Assembly: GCA_030146875.1 (NCBI GenBank) | Contig: JASLAX010000182.1 | Location: 1 to 7,778, forward strand | Length of the DNA: 7,778 nucleotides | Origin: Longimicrobiaceae bacterium | Lineage (GTDB): Bacteria; Gemmatimonadota; Gemmatimonadetes; Longimicrobiales; Longimicrobiaceae | Direction: 5' to 3' | Shown here: in pieces, positions 1 to 5,500 of the stretch | Numbering within the stretch: the first letter of the stretch is position 1 | Layout: the number at the start of each line of letters is the position of its first letter | Notes under the pieces: generated by a model | Told to the model about the DNA's origin: nothing | The model's input: the letters and a program-made list of their open reading frames with translations, nothing else | The model's database searches: none | Position numbers and translations under genes: made by a program

Positions 1-1
1 G

Positions 2-229
2 ACGCCGAGCTACTCGTGCGCCGTGGCCACCGACCAGGCCGGCACCGGCCTGGCGGCGTTCCCGACCACCTGCGCGGCCGGCTACGAGTGGCTCAACAGC
101 AGCATCACCGGCATGGCGCAGCGCACCGTCCTGATCGGCGCGTCGCTTCCCGCGGCGCAGTCGCAGAACGCCCCCGCCGGCACCTACACGGGCACGCTGA
201 CCCTGGTCCTCTCGGCTTCGTCTTCCTGA
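2..229 (+). CDS. Fimbrial subunit, DUF4402/spore-coat-U-like, C-terminal fragment (5' end outside window)
   Basis: The frame is open from the window edge and gives the last 75 residues of a protein ending at TGA 227-229. The C-terminus has the pattern AGTYTGTLTLVLS, a hydrophobic alternating final strand. It lines up with the ends of the two other subunits here (AGSYSATVTVLVS and AGDYLGTATLRFYS), so it is read as a paralogous Ig-like pilus subunit exported to the periplasm and assembled by the downstream chaperone and usher. Two cysteines (fragment residues 6 and 24) could form a disulfide, as is common in SCPU and fimbrial subunits. It is probably the first or an early subunit gene of the operon, but its start, signal peptide and N-terminal donor strand are not visible. 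Internal GTG codons such as the one at 23 are not believed to be starts because the homologous region begins upstream. The family call rests on the C-terminal strand and the context. Confidence 0.65.
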   Translation, partial: TPSYSCAVATDQAGTGLAAFPTTCAAGYEWLNSSITGMAQRTVLIGASLPAAQSQNAPAGTYTGTLTLVLSASSS

Positions 230-270
230 AGCCGGGCCGGGCAGACCGCGGGACCACCGGGGGACGAGCC

Positions 271-762
271 ATGGGGAGCACGAGACGCGCGCGCATCGCC
301 GGGCTGACGGCCGCGTGCCTCGTGCTCCTCACCTCCCGACCGGGAGGGGCTCAGCGCGGGCCGGGAGGGGCGGAGGCGACGACCCTCCAGGCGCTGGAGT
401 TCGGGATCCTGGTCCCCGGATCGCAGGAGACGGTGACGGTGCGCGACGTGCTGCGGCGCGCGGAGGTCTCCATCGGAGGGACGGGGCAGTTCGAGATCCG
501 GCTGGTGCTGCCGCGCGAGATGGTCTCGGCGGACGGCGACCGGCTCCCCCTCCTCTTCTCGGCCGGCGACGCCGGGCTGTCGTACGGGCCGTCCACGCGG
601 CCCACGCCGTTCAACCCGGCCGAGGTCCGCCGAGTGCGCGTGACTCCCTCCACGGGGGAGGCGCGGCTCTACCTGGGCGCCACCGCGGTGGTCGCCCCCT
701 TGCAGGCCGCCGGGTCGTACAGCGCCACCGTGACGGTGCTGGTGAGCCGGCCGGACGTTTGA
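271..762 (+). CDS. DUF4402-like fimbrial subunit, cysteine-free mature chain
   Basis: This encodes a 163-residue exported protein. ATG 271 is chosen because GGGGGA (259-264) lies 6 nt upstream and the start gives a good signal peptide: Arg-rich n-region (residues 5-8), hydrophobic core (about 9-21) and a likely cut after Ala27 (GGA|Q). The frame stays open upstream to 16, but that stretch overlaps the preceding subunit in another frame. The mature chain starts with LQALEFGILVPGSQETVTV. This resembles the LxFGxLxPG opening of DUF4402 proteins and matches NPLQFGLVLPGDSVSVAPL of the other complete subunit. An internal LP...LPLLF segment and the C-terminal AGSYSATVTVLVS strand are also shared. 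The likely role is a structural or minor subunit of a surface fibre, held by the chaperone through donor-strand complementation. Its only cysteine (16) lies in the signal peptide, unlike its two paralogues here. Family placement is by motif only. Confidence 0.75.
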   Translation: MGSTRRARIAGLTAACLVLLTSRPGGAQRGPGGAEATTLQALEFGILVPGSQETVTVRDVLRRAEVSIGGTGQFEIRLVLPREMVSADGDRLPLLFSAGDAGLSYGPSTRPTPFNPAEVRRVRVTPSTGEARLYLGATAVVAPLQAAGSYSATVTVLVSRPDV

Positions 763-774
763 GCGGGACCCCCT

Positions 775-783
775 GGGAAGGAG
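775..783 (+). promoter_or_regulatory. Shine-Dalgarno site of the chaperone gene
   Basis: GGGAAGGAG is the strongest ribosome binding site in the operon. Two consecutive GTG codons follow, at 788 and 791. Spacing from the end of the site is 4 nt to the first and 7 nt to the second. The second is therefore the more comfortable start on spacing, and the protein would lose one residue. Confidence 0.65.
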
Positions 784-787
784 ACGT

Positions 788-1630
788 GTGGTGACCCTTT
801 CGCGTGTGCTTCGCGCGGCCCCCGTGGCCGCCGTGCTGCTGATCTCCGCCGCCCGCTCGCTCGGGGCGGTGACGGTGACCCCGTCCGCGGTCTACATCGA
901 CCACCGGACGCGGAGCTCCACCATCACCCTCTACAACACGGGCACGGCGCCGGAGGACGTCACCATCTCGTTCGCCTTCGGCTATCCCCGCTCCGACGAG
1001 AAGGGCGAGGTCTCGGTCCCGCTCTTCGACGCGGCTCCCCAGGGCGAGCCCTCGGCGGTGGAGTGGCTGCGCGCCTTCCCCCGCCGCCTGGTGCTGCAGC
1101 CGGGGCAGCGGCAGGTGGTGCGCATCCTGGCCACGCCCCCCGAGAACCTGGCCGACGGCGAGTACTGGGCGCGCCTGATCGTCACCGCGAGCGGCGCCGA
1201 GCCCCCGGTGGAGCAGCGCAACCCGAACGGGGTGGCGGTGCAGCTCTCCATGCGCACCCAGATCATCAACGCCGTCTCGTACCGCAAGGGCGCCGTGGCC
1301 ACCGGCGTGGCGGTCCGCCGCTCCGAGCTCACGCGCTCGGCCGACGGAGCGCAGCTCATGCTGGACCTGGCGCGCGAGGGCAACGCCGCCTTCCTGGGCC
1401 GCGTCCGCGCCCAGCTCGTCGGCCCCGACGGCCGCACCCTGGCCGAGACGGAGCACACCCTCGCCGTGTACCGCGAGCTGCGGGTGATGGTGCCGTTCAC
1501 GGTGCCGGGAGGGAACGTGCCCGCGGGATCGACGGTGCGCTTCTCGGTGGACGCCGTGCGTCCCGACCTGCCGCAGAACGGCCCGCTCCCCGCGCGCGCG
1601 GTGGAGTCCTCCGCCCGGCTCGCCGGCTGA
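788..1630 (+). CDS. PapD-like periplasmic fimbrial chaperone
   Basis: This 280-residue protein is close to the usual size of chaperone-usher chaperones plus a signal peptide (residues 1-27, cut at SLGA|VTV). The mature part looks like two Ig-like domains. The N-terminal domain (about 28-135) has a TITLYNTG strand (45-52) where PapD-type proteins have a similar one. It then shows PRRLVLQPGQRQVVRIL (98-114), matching the family's P-x-x-L-x-L-x-PGQ-x-Q-x-x-R core, and DGEYWARL (123-130), the equivalent of the GEYRAHL strand. A linker of about 20 residues leads to the QLSMRTQIIN strand (152-161) and a C-terminal domain (about 168-260). The chaperone would bind subunits as they leave the Sec channel, supply a donor strand and deliver them to the usher. 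It sits between two subunit genes and two genes before the usher. Start is GTG 788 or 791 behind AAGGAG. The classical PapD N-terminal arginine is not obvious, so it is a divergent member. Confidence 0.85.
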   Translation: MVTLSRVLRAAPVAAVLLISAARSLGAVTVTPSAVYIDHRTRSSTITLYNTGTAPEDVTISFAFGYPRSDEKGEVSVPLFDAAPQGEPSAVEWLRAFPRRLVLQPGQRQVVRILATPPENLADGEYWARLIVTASGAEPPVEQRNPNGVAVQLSMRTQIINAVSYRKGAVATGVAVRRSELTRSADGAQLMLDLAREGNAAFLGRVRAQLVGPDGRTLAETEHTLAVYRELRVMVPFTVPGGNVPAGSTVRFSVDAVRPDLPQNGPLPARAVESSARLAG

Positions 1631-1638
1631 TCCGACCC

Positions 1639-2208
1639 GTGCGACGCCTCGCCGCCCTGCTCGCGCTCCTCCTCGCCGCGGTCCCCGGGACCGCGGCGGG
1701 CCAGGCGTACGCGGACCCGCAGCCGACGGTGCAGGTCTCCGCGCTGGTCACCGCCCCCCTCACGGCCACGGCGCTCAACCCGCTGCAGTTCGGCCTGGTG
1801 CTGCCGGGCGACAGCGTGTCCGTCGCGCCGCTGGTGGGCACCACGCTGCACCCCGAGGCGGGGATCTGGCAGGTCCGCACCCGCCCCAACCACAAGAACC
1901 TGTACGTGGCGTTCGTGCTCCCCGCGGAGCTGACCCACACCACGCGCGCCGGGGTCACCCTCCCCGTGTCGTTCGACGGGAACTACCTCGCCGTCTGCGA
2001 GATGACGAACGCGGGGTGCGTGAACGGGCGGGTGATCAACCCCAGCACGTACCCCTATCCCACGGGGTACCAGATGAACCTGGTGGCCGGCGGGGGGCAG
2101 AACAAGGACGTCCGCCTGCACCTGGGAGGCATGGTCCGGGTCCCCGCCGACCAGATGGCCGGCGACTACCTGGGCACCGCCACCCTGCGGTTCTACTCGA
2201 CCAACTGA
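1639..2208 (+). CDS. DUF4402-like fimbrial subunit with a cysteine pair
   Basis: This is a 189-residue exported protein. GTG 1639 is chosen, 8 nt after the chaperone stop, because it opens directly into a signal peptide: RR, a Leu/Ala core, and a likely cut at TAAGQA or AYA. No clear Shine-Dalgarno precedes it, so translation is probably coupled to the chaperone gene. An in-frame CTG overlapping the chaperone stop (1627) is a weaker alternative. The mature N-terminus, VQVSALVTAPLTATAL, alternates hydrophobic residues like a donor strand. It is followed by NPLQFGLVLPGDSVSV (the DUF4402-type opening), an FVLPAEL segment and a C-terminal AGDYLGTATLRFYS strand. Two cysteines seven residues apart in the middle (CEMTNAGC) probably form a short disulfide loop. 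It is 26 residues longer than the upstream paralogue, mainly in this middle loop. Its position just before the usher would fit a tip or specialised subunit, but that is inference. Confidence 0.75.
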   Translation: MRRLAALLALLLAAVPGTAAGQAYADPQPTVQVSALVTAPLTATALNPLQFGLVLPGDSVSVAPLVGTTLHPEAGIWQVRTRPNHKNLYVAFVLPAELTHTTRAGVTLPVSFDGNYLAVCEMTNAGCVNGRVINPSTYPYPTGYQMNLVAGGGQNKDVRLHLGGMVRVPADQMAGDYLGTATLRFYSTN

Positions 2209-2225
2209 GCCCGCCCCGCCCGCGC

Positions 2226-4832
2226 ATGCAACGCGTTCCCGGCGGCCGCTGGACGCGCGCTGTCGTCGGGCGGGCGCTCCGTCTCGTGCTCCTCGCCGCG
2301 GCGGGACTTCTGGCGAGTCCCGCCGCGGCGCGCGCCCAGGAGCTGCCCGCGGGGTGGGACCAGGGCCTCTTCGAGGTGCGCGTGGCCCGGAACCCCCCCG
2401 TGGTCGCCGTCGTGGTGCTGAACGGCAGCGGCGCCGCCCTCCTTCCGGTCCTCCCCATCCTCGACGCCACCGGCCTGCGCCACTCCGTGGCCGCCGACAC
2501 CTCCCGCGTGACGCTCGACGTGCTGGACACGGAGGAGGACGCCGTGCTGGACCTGCGCGCCCGCACGCTGCGGATGCGCGGCCGCACGACCGCCATCGCC
2601 GCCGACGAGCTGGTGCGGTTCGGGGGAGAGACGTACCTGGGGTCCACGCACCTGGCGCGGCTGCTGGAGTCCACGGTGGACGTGGACATGGGCAACCTGA
2701 CCGTCCTGCTGGTCCGCACGCCCCCCTTTCCCGCCGAGCAGAGGACGGAGATCGAGCGGCGCCGCCAGGCGCTGCTGCGCACGCGGGCCGAGGAGAAGGT
2801 GCGCGAGCGCGTCCCCTTCCGCCCCCTCACCGGCCTGGGCGTGGTGGACTGGGCGTTCTCGTCCCCGCGCCTGCCCGAGGTGGAGCACTCGTCGCTGCGG
2901 CTGAACGCGGGCGCGGCGGTCTGGGGCGGGGCGCTGACGGCGGGCGCGGGGCTCACCGCCTCCCCCCCGGGAGGCGGCGGGCCGCTGGGCGACGACTGGA
3001 CGGCCTCGTACCGGCGCGTCTTCCCCACCTCGCCGTGGGTGCGCCAGCTCCAGCTCGGCGACGTGCTGGGGGGGGCGGGACAGCTCCGCGCCTTCCGCGG
3101 CGTGAGCGTCACCAACGCGGAGTACCGCCCGCAGGCGGACTTCGGCTCGGTCCTGGTCTCTCCCCCCGTGCCGCCGGGGTGGGAGTACGAGGTGTTCCAG
3201 GGCGACCGCCTGCTGGGCTTCTCCGAGGCGGGAAGCCGCGGTCCCATCTCCGTGCCCCTGCAGTACGGCACCACGCTGCTGGAGGTGCGGATGTACGGCC
3301 CCGCGGGGGAGGAGGTCGTCACCGAGCAGCGCCTGCAGACGCCGGTGACGCAGCTCCGCCCCGGGCGCGCGGAGTACGGCCTGGGCGGCGGCGTCTGCCC
3401 GCGCGCGGAGTGCGACGCCTACGGCTTCGGCAACCTGCGCTACGGCGTGGCCCGCTGGCTCACCGTGGAGGCGGGGTCCAGCGTGACGGCGGACAGCGCC
3501 GGGAGCCAGGCGCAGCCCCAGGCGGCGGCGGCCATGAGCACGCTGACGGGGTGGAGCGGCGAGGTGCGGCACGTCCAGGCCTCGCTCACGCGGGGGACGG
3601 TGCGCTACTTCGGCGGCGGGCCCGCGTGGTTCGTGCTGAACGGCGGCGTCTCCCAGCCCGGCTCCGGCCTTCCCACCCTGGCCCGCCGCGGCGCCTCGCG
3701 GTGGGACGCGGACGTGTCGTGGGGGATCCAGACGCGCGCGGTGCCGGGGCTGCTCCGCTCCATTCGCTGGGGCGTGCGCCTGGAGGGGCCGCGCGAGGGC
3801 GGCATCGACCGCCGGCAGGTCTCGGCCTCGCTCCCGCTGCCGCGGGGGTACGCGGAGGCCATCTACGAGTCCAACGCCTTCCAGCAGGGCGACCTGCTCA
3901 ACCTGCGCGGCACCGTGGTGACGCCGGAGCGCTGGCCCAGGGCGATCCGCGGCAACCCCGTCGCGGCGCGCGTGGCGCTGGGCCAGGCGGGGCTGCAGCA
4001 GGCGGAGCTGAGCACCTCGCTGCGGGTGGGACGCTCGTCCGAGGTGGGCGCGTCGGTGGTGTGGAGCCAGGCGCAGCAGGCCCCCACCTACAGCATCGGA
4101 TACTCGACGCGGCGGCCGTTCGGGCGCCTGCAGGCGCGCACGCAGTCCAGCGCGGGGGGACAGCCAGTCACCAGCGTGGCGGCGGACGGGTCGGTGGTCT
4201 GGGGGCGCCACGTGGGGGCGCGGCCGGTGACGGGGTACGGCACGGGCTCCTCCGGCGTGGTGGGCTGGGTGTTCCGCGACTTGGACGGGAACGGCGTCCT
4301 CTCCAGCGGCGACGAGCCGGTGGCGGGGGTGCCGGTGCTGGTGGGAGGCTCGCGCGCGGTGACGGAGCCGGACGGGCGGTACGCGACGTGGGAGGTGCCC
4401 GCGTACGAGGTCGTCCCCGTGCGCGTGGACACGCTGAAGCTCCCCGACCCGGGGTGGATCCCGGTGCGCCCCGAGGTGCGGGCGCGGACCACGCCGCACG
4501 TCTTCACCCGCATCGACGTGCCGCTGGTGGAGACGCGCGAGCTGAGCGGGCAGCTCGTCGCCGGCCCCGGCGTGCTGACGGTGGGCGGGGTGACGCTGGA
4601 GCTGCGCGAGGTGGGCACCGGGCAGACCACCACCGTGTCGACCTTCACCGACGGAGAGTTCTACGTCTCGCGCATCCGCCCCGGGCGCTACGAGCTGCGC
4701 GTCTCCGGCTCGTCGCTGACGGCGCTGCGGGCGCGCGCGGAGCCGGAGGTGCTCACCTTCGACGTGCCGGCGGGGGGCTCCGTCCCCGTCGTGGACCTGC
4801 CGCCCATCCGCGTGGTGCGCACGGCGCGGTAG
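2226..4832 (+). CDS. Outer-membrane fimbrial usher, divergent, with C-terminal SdrD/carboxypeptidase-regulatory-like domains
   Basis: The 868-residue size is typical of PapC/FimD ushers, which form the pore and assembly platform for chaperone-bound subunits. ATG 2226 lies 17 nt after the previous gene. The signal peptide (1-37) ends ARA|QE. Residues 48-165 form an alpha/beta region (FEVRVARNPPVVAVVVLNG; later GGETYLGSTHLARLLE) that resembles copper-amine-oxidase-N-type or alternate-usher N-domains more than the classical PapC one. Residues 168-196 are a charged, Arg/Glu-rich helical linker. From about 203 onward come many short amphipathic strands with aromatic ends, as in a beta-barrel. They are interrupted at about 311-375 by a plug-like domain (PPVPPGWEYEVFQGDRLLGF, then LQYGTTLLEVRMYGPAGE). 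Cys391 and Cys396 are close together. After about 675 come two Ig-like domains: GWVFRDLDGNGVLSSGDEPV..GVPV with PDGRY, then a domain with FTDGEFYVSRIRPGRYELRV. It is the last gene of the operon. Alternative: another barrel secretion protein, but the chaperone and subunits argue for an usher. Confidence 0.8.
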   Translation: MQRVPGGRWTRAVVGRALRLVLLAAAGLLASPAAARAQELPAGWDQGLFEVRVARNPPVVAVVVLNGSGAALLPVLPILDATGLRHSVAADTSRVTLDVLDTEEDAVLDLRARTLRMRGRTTAIAADELVRFGGETYLGSTHLARLLESTVDVDMGNLTVLLVRTPPFPAEQRTEIERRRQALLRTRAEEKVRERVPFRPLTGLGVVDWAFSSPRLPEVEHSSLRLNAGAAVWGGALTAGAGLTASPPGGGGPLGDDWTASYRRVFPTSPWVRQLQLGDVLGGAGQLRAFRGVSVTNAEYRPQADFGSVLVSPPVPPGWEYEVFQGDRLLGFSEAGSRGPISVPLQYGTTLLEVRMYGPAGEEVVTEQRLQTPVTQLRPGRAEYGLGGGVCPRAECDAYGFGNLRYGVARWLTVEAGSSVTADSAGSQAQPQAAAAMSTLTGWSGEVRHVQASLTRGTVRYFGGGPAWFVLNGGVSQPGSGLPTLARRGASRWDADVSWGIQTRAVPGLLRSIRWGVRLEGPREGGIDRRQVSASLPLPRGYAEAIYESNAFQQGDLLNLRGTVVTPERWPRAIRGNPVAARVALGQAGLQQAELSTSLRVGRSSEVGASVVWSQAQQAPTYSIGYSTRRPFGRLQARTQSSAGGQPVTSVAADGSVVWGRHVGARPVTGYGTGSSGVVGWVFRDLDGNGVLSSGDEPVAGVPVLVGGSRAVTEPDGRYATWEVPAYEVVPVRVDTLKLPDPGWIPVRPEVRARTTPHVFTRIDVPLVETRELSGQLVAGPGVLTVGGVTLELREVGTGQTTTVSTFTDGEFYVSRIRPGRYELRVSGSSLTALRARAEPEVLTFDVPAGGSVPVVDLPPIRVVRTAR
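4257..4829 (+). other. Usher C-terminal tandem Ig-like domains with EF-hand-like loop
   Basis: Usher residues 678-868. The first domain opens with RDLDGNGVLSSGDEPVAGV: Asp685, Asp687 and Asn689 are spaced as in SdrD B-type or EF-hand-like calcium loops, and the following GVPV...TEPDGRYATWEVP is the carboxypeptidase-regulatory/SdrD-B sandwich pattern. The second domain (about 771-868) carries TDGEFYVSRIRPGRYELRV. Classical ushers end in two small C-terminal domains that bind the chaperone-subunit complex, and these occupy the same place. Calcium binding is inferred from residue spacing only. Confidence 0.55.
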
Positions 4833-4855
4833 CGCGGGCGTTCCCGGAACGGAAC
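4833..4855 (+). repeat. Inverted repeat copy 1 (pairs with 5442-5464)
   Basis: This 23-bp stretch directly after the usher stop codon is 21/23 identical to the reverse complement of 5442-5464. The first 15 bases (CGCGGGCGTTCCCGG) and the last five (GGAAC) match exactly. It includes the small palindrome GTTCCCGGAAC (4840-4850). Its last two bases overlap the terminator palindrome. The function is unknown. Confidence 0.6.
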
Positions 4856-4891
4856 GAGCCCCCTCTCCGCCGCGGCGGAGAGGGGGCTCGT
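4854..4891. terminator. Perfect 38-bp palindrome, probable bidirectional terminator
   Basis: Arms 4854-4871 (ACGAGCCCCCTCTCCGCC) and 4874-4891 are exact reverse complements around GC, so the whole 38 bp is palindromic and either strand can form a very stable hairpin. It lies 22 nt after the usher stop and 23 nt before the stop of the convergent receiver gene, where both transcription units should end. No clean U-run follows on the plus strand (TCGTCGTCC starts inside the stem). The minus-strand side reads TTCCGTTCC, only mildly T-rich. It may terminate weakly or also protect 3' ends. Confidence 0.75.
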
Positions 4892-4914
4892 CGTCGTCCG
4901 GACCTCCGGGCGGG

Positions 4915-5304
4915 TCAGCCGACCACGCGCAGGTTGTCGCCGAGCCACTCCACCAGCCGCGGCAGCGCCTCGCGGTCCTTGCGCACCATCCAGGTGCCCC
5001 CGGCGGCCTGCACCCGCTCGCGCAGCGGCTCGGCGACCAGCGTGCTCACGAACACGGCGGGCGTCTCCCCGTACGCGGGCAGGCGGCGCAGCTCGGCGCA
5101 GCTCTCGAAGCCGTCGCGGCCGGGCATGTCCACGTCGAGCAGGAACGCGTCCGCGGCGCCGGGGGTCTCCCCCGCCCACTCGACCAGCGCATCGCCGGAG
5201 GGGAAGTGGATCACCTCGTAGCCGTGGTGCTGCAGCCCGGCCACGAGCAGGTCGGCGTAGGCGCCGTCGTCGTCGGCCAGGGCGATGGTGGGGCGAGGGG
5301 GCAT
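4915..5304 (-). CDS. Single-domain response regulator (CheY/Spo0F-like receiver)
   Basis: A 129-residue stand-alone receiver domain with no output domain. Key residues are visible: acidic pocket Asp11-Asp13 in IALADDDGAYADLL, phosphoacceptor Asp57 in FLLDVDMPGRDGFE, the Thr88 switch position in VFVST, and Lys109 in MVRKD. Lys109 is followed by Asp instead of the usual Pro. Start is ATG 5304: the frame is open upstream to 5400, but receiver homology begins immediately after this ATG (PRPTIALADDD), leaving no room for more. GAAGAG ends only 2 nt before the ATG, so the binding site is poor. It lies 196 bp downstream of the hybrid kinase on the same strand and probably accepts or returns phosphate from that kinase's HPt domain. 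With no DNA-binding or enzymatic domain, it must act by protein contact or as a relay intermediate. It is convergent with the usher operon, ending 82 bp from it. Confidence 0.9.
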   Translation of the reverse strand: MPPRPTIALADDDGAYADLLVAGLQHHGYEVIHFPSGDALVEWAGETPGAADAFLLDVDMPGRDGFESCAELRRLPAYGETPAVFVSTLVAEPLRERVQAAGGTWMVRKDREALPRLVEWLGDNLRVVG

Positions 5305-5351
5305 GGCTCTTCGTGGCAAGCGGTACGGCGGTGGATCACGGCCTACGGAAG

Positions 5352-5366
5352 GCAAGTCTCGGCCCA
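5352..5366 (-). promoter_or_regulatory. Possible sigma-54-type promoter for the receiver gene
   Basis: The minus strand reads TGGGCCGAGACTTGC, compared with the -24/-12 consensus TGGCACG-N4-TTGC. The invariant GG and GC are 10 nt apart and TTGC is exact. Two of the four bases after TGG differ. A transcript would begin near 5340, giving a leader of about 36 nt before ATG 5304. In GC-rich DNA a match of this quality can occur by chance, and no sigma-54 activator gene is seen here. Confidence 0.3.
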
Positions 5367-5441
5367 CCCGTTCGTGTCGGCACAAACCGTGACCCGGCAA
5401 GGAGTTGGGGCGAGAGGGGCGGCGGCGGCGGAACCCGCGCT

Positions 5442-5478
5442 GTTCCCTCCCGGGAACGCCCGCGTTCCCATCCGGAAC
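5442..5478. repeat. Cluster of alternating GTTCC/GGAAC inverted arms; includes inverted repeat copy 2
   Basis: There are four arms on the plus strand: GTTCCC (5442-5447), GGGAAC (5452-5457), GTTCCC (5464-5469) and GGAAC (5474-5478). Each can pair with its neighbour: GTTCCCTCCCGGGAAC (5442-5457), GGGAACGCCCGCGTTCCC (5452-5469, 8-bp arms with a 2-bp spacer) and GTTCCCATCCGGAAC (5464-5478). Arm centres are about 10, 12 and 10 bp apart, near one helical turn. It starts 23 bp after the kinase stop. It could be an operator array, a set of alternative RNA hairpins, or a terminator-like 3' end without a U-run. Confidence 0.6.
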
Positions 5479-5500
5479 ACCGCAAGGAATGACACCCCCC

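Larger units (their letters stand above)
5305..5500. other. Intergenic region between hybrid kinase and receiver genes
   Basis: This 196-bp gap has no convincing coding frame. From the kinase side (right to left) it holds a cluster of alternating GTTCC/GGAAC arms (5442-5478), a run of GGC repeats (about 5419-5431), and the possible sigma-54-like promoter (5352-5366). The gap is wide compared with the packed pilus operon, which suggests the receiver has its own promoter or that the leader is regulatory. Confidence 0.6.

Noticed and set aside
16..270. Upstream extension of the second subunit to an earlier start
   Set aside because: The extension overlaps the first subunit in another frame and is Arg/His-rich. 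ATG 271 has a binding site and a signal peptide.
316..318. Lipoprotein attachment cysteine (Cys16) in the second subunit's signal peptide
   Set aside because: The residues before it (TAA) lack the Leu at -3. Hydrophobic residues continue after it, so it sits inside the h-region.
2193..4499. A 768-codon open frame on the minus strand opposite the usher
   Set aside because: Its composition is low-complexity Arg/His/Ala/Gly, as expected for the mirror of GC-rich codons. It shows no motifs, while the plus frame gives a coherent signal peptide, barrel and Ig domains.
4846..4855. ECF sigma factor -35 (GGAAC) elements near 4846-4855 and 5474-5478
   Set aside because: No matching -10 element at 15-17 nt was seen. 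Each would transcribe into a gene end or antisense to the kinase.
2354..5221. A 955-codon plus-strand frame running through usher, terminator and receiver gene
   Set aside because: It is Arg/Gly/Pro-rich and motif-free, and it crosses the palindrome and the opposite-strand receiver gene. It is an artefact of few stop codons in GC-rich DNA.
5452..5469. LexA/SOS box (GAAC...GTTC)
   Set aside because: The spacer is 6 nt, not the 4 of the GAAC-N4-GTTC type box, and no SOS gene is nearby.
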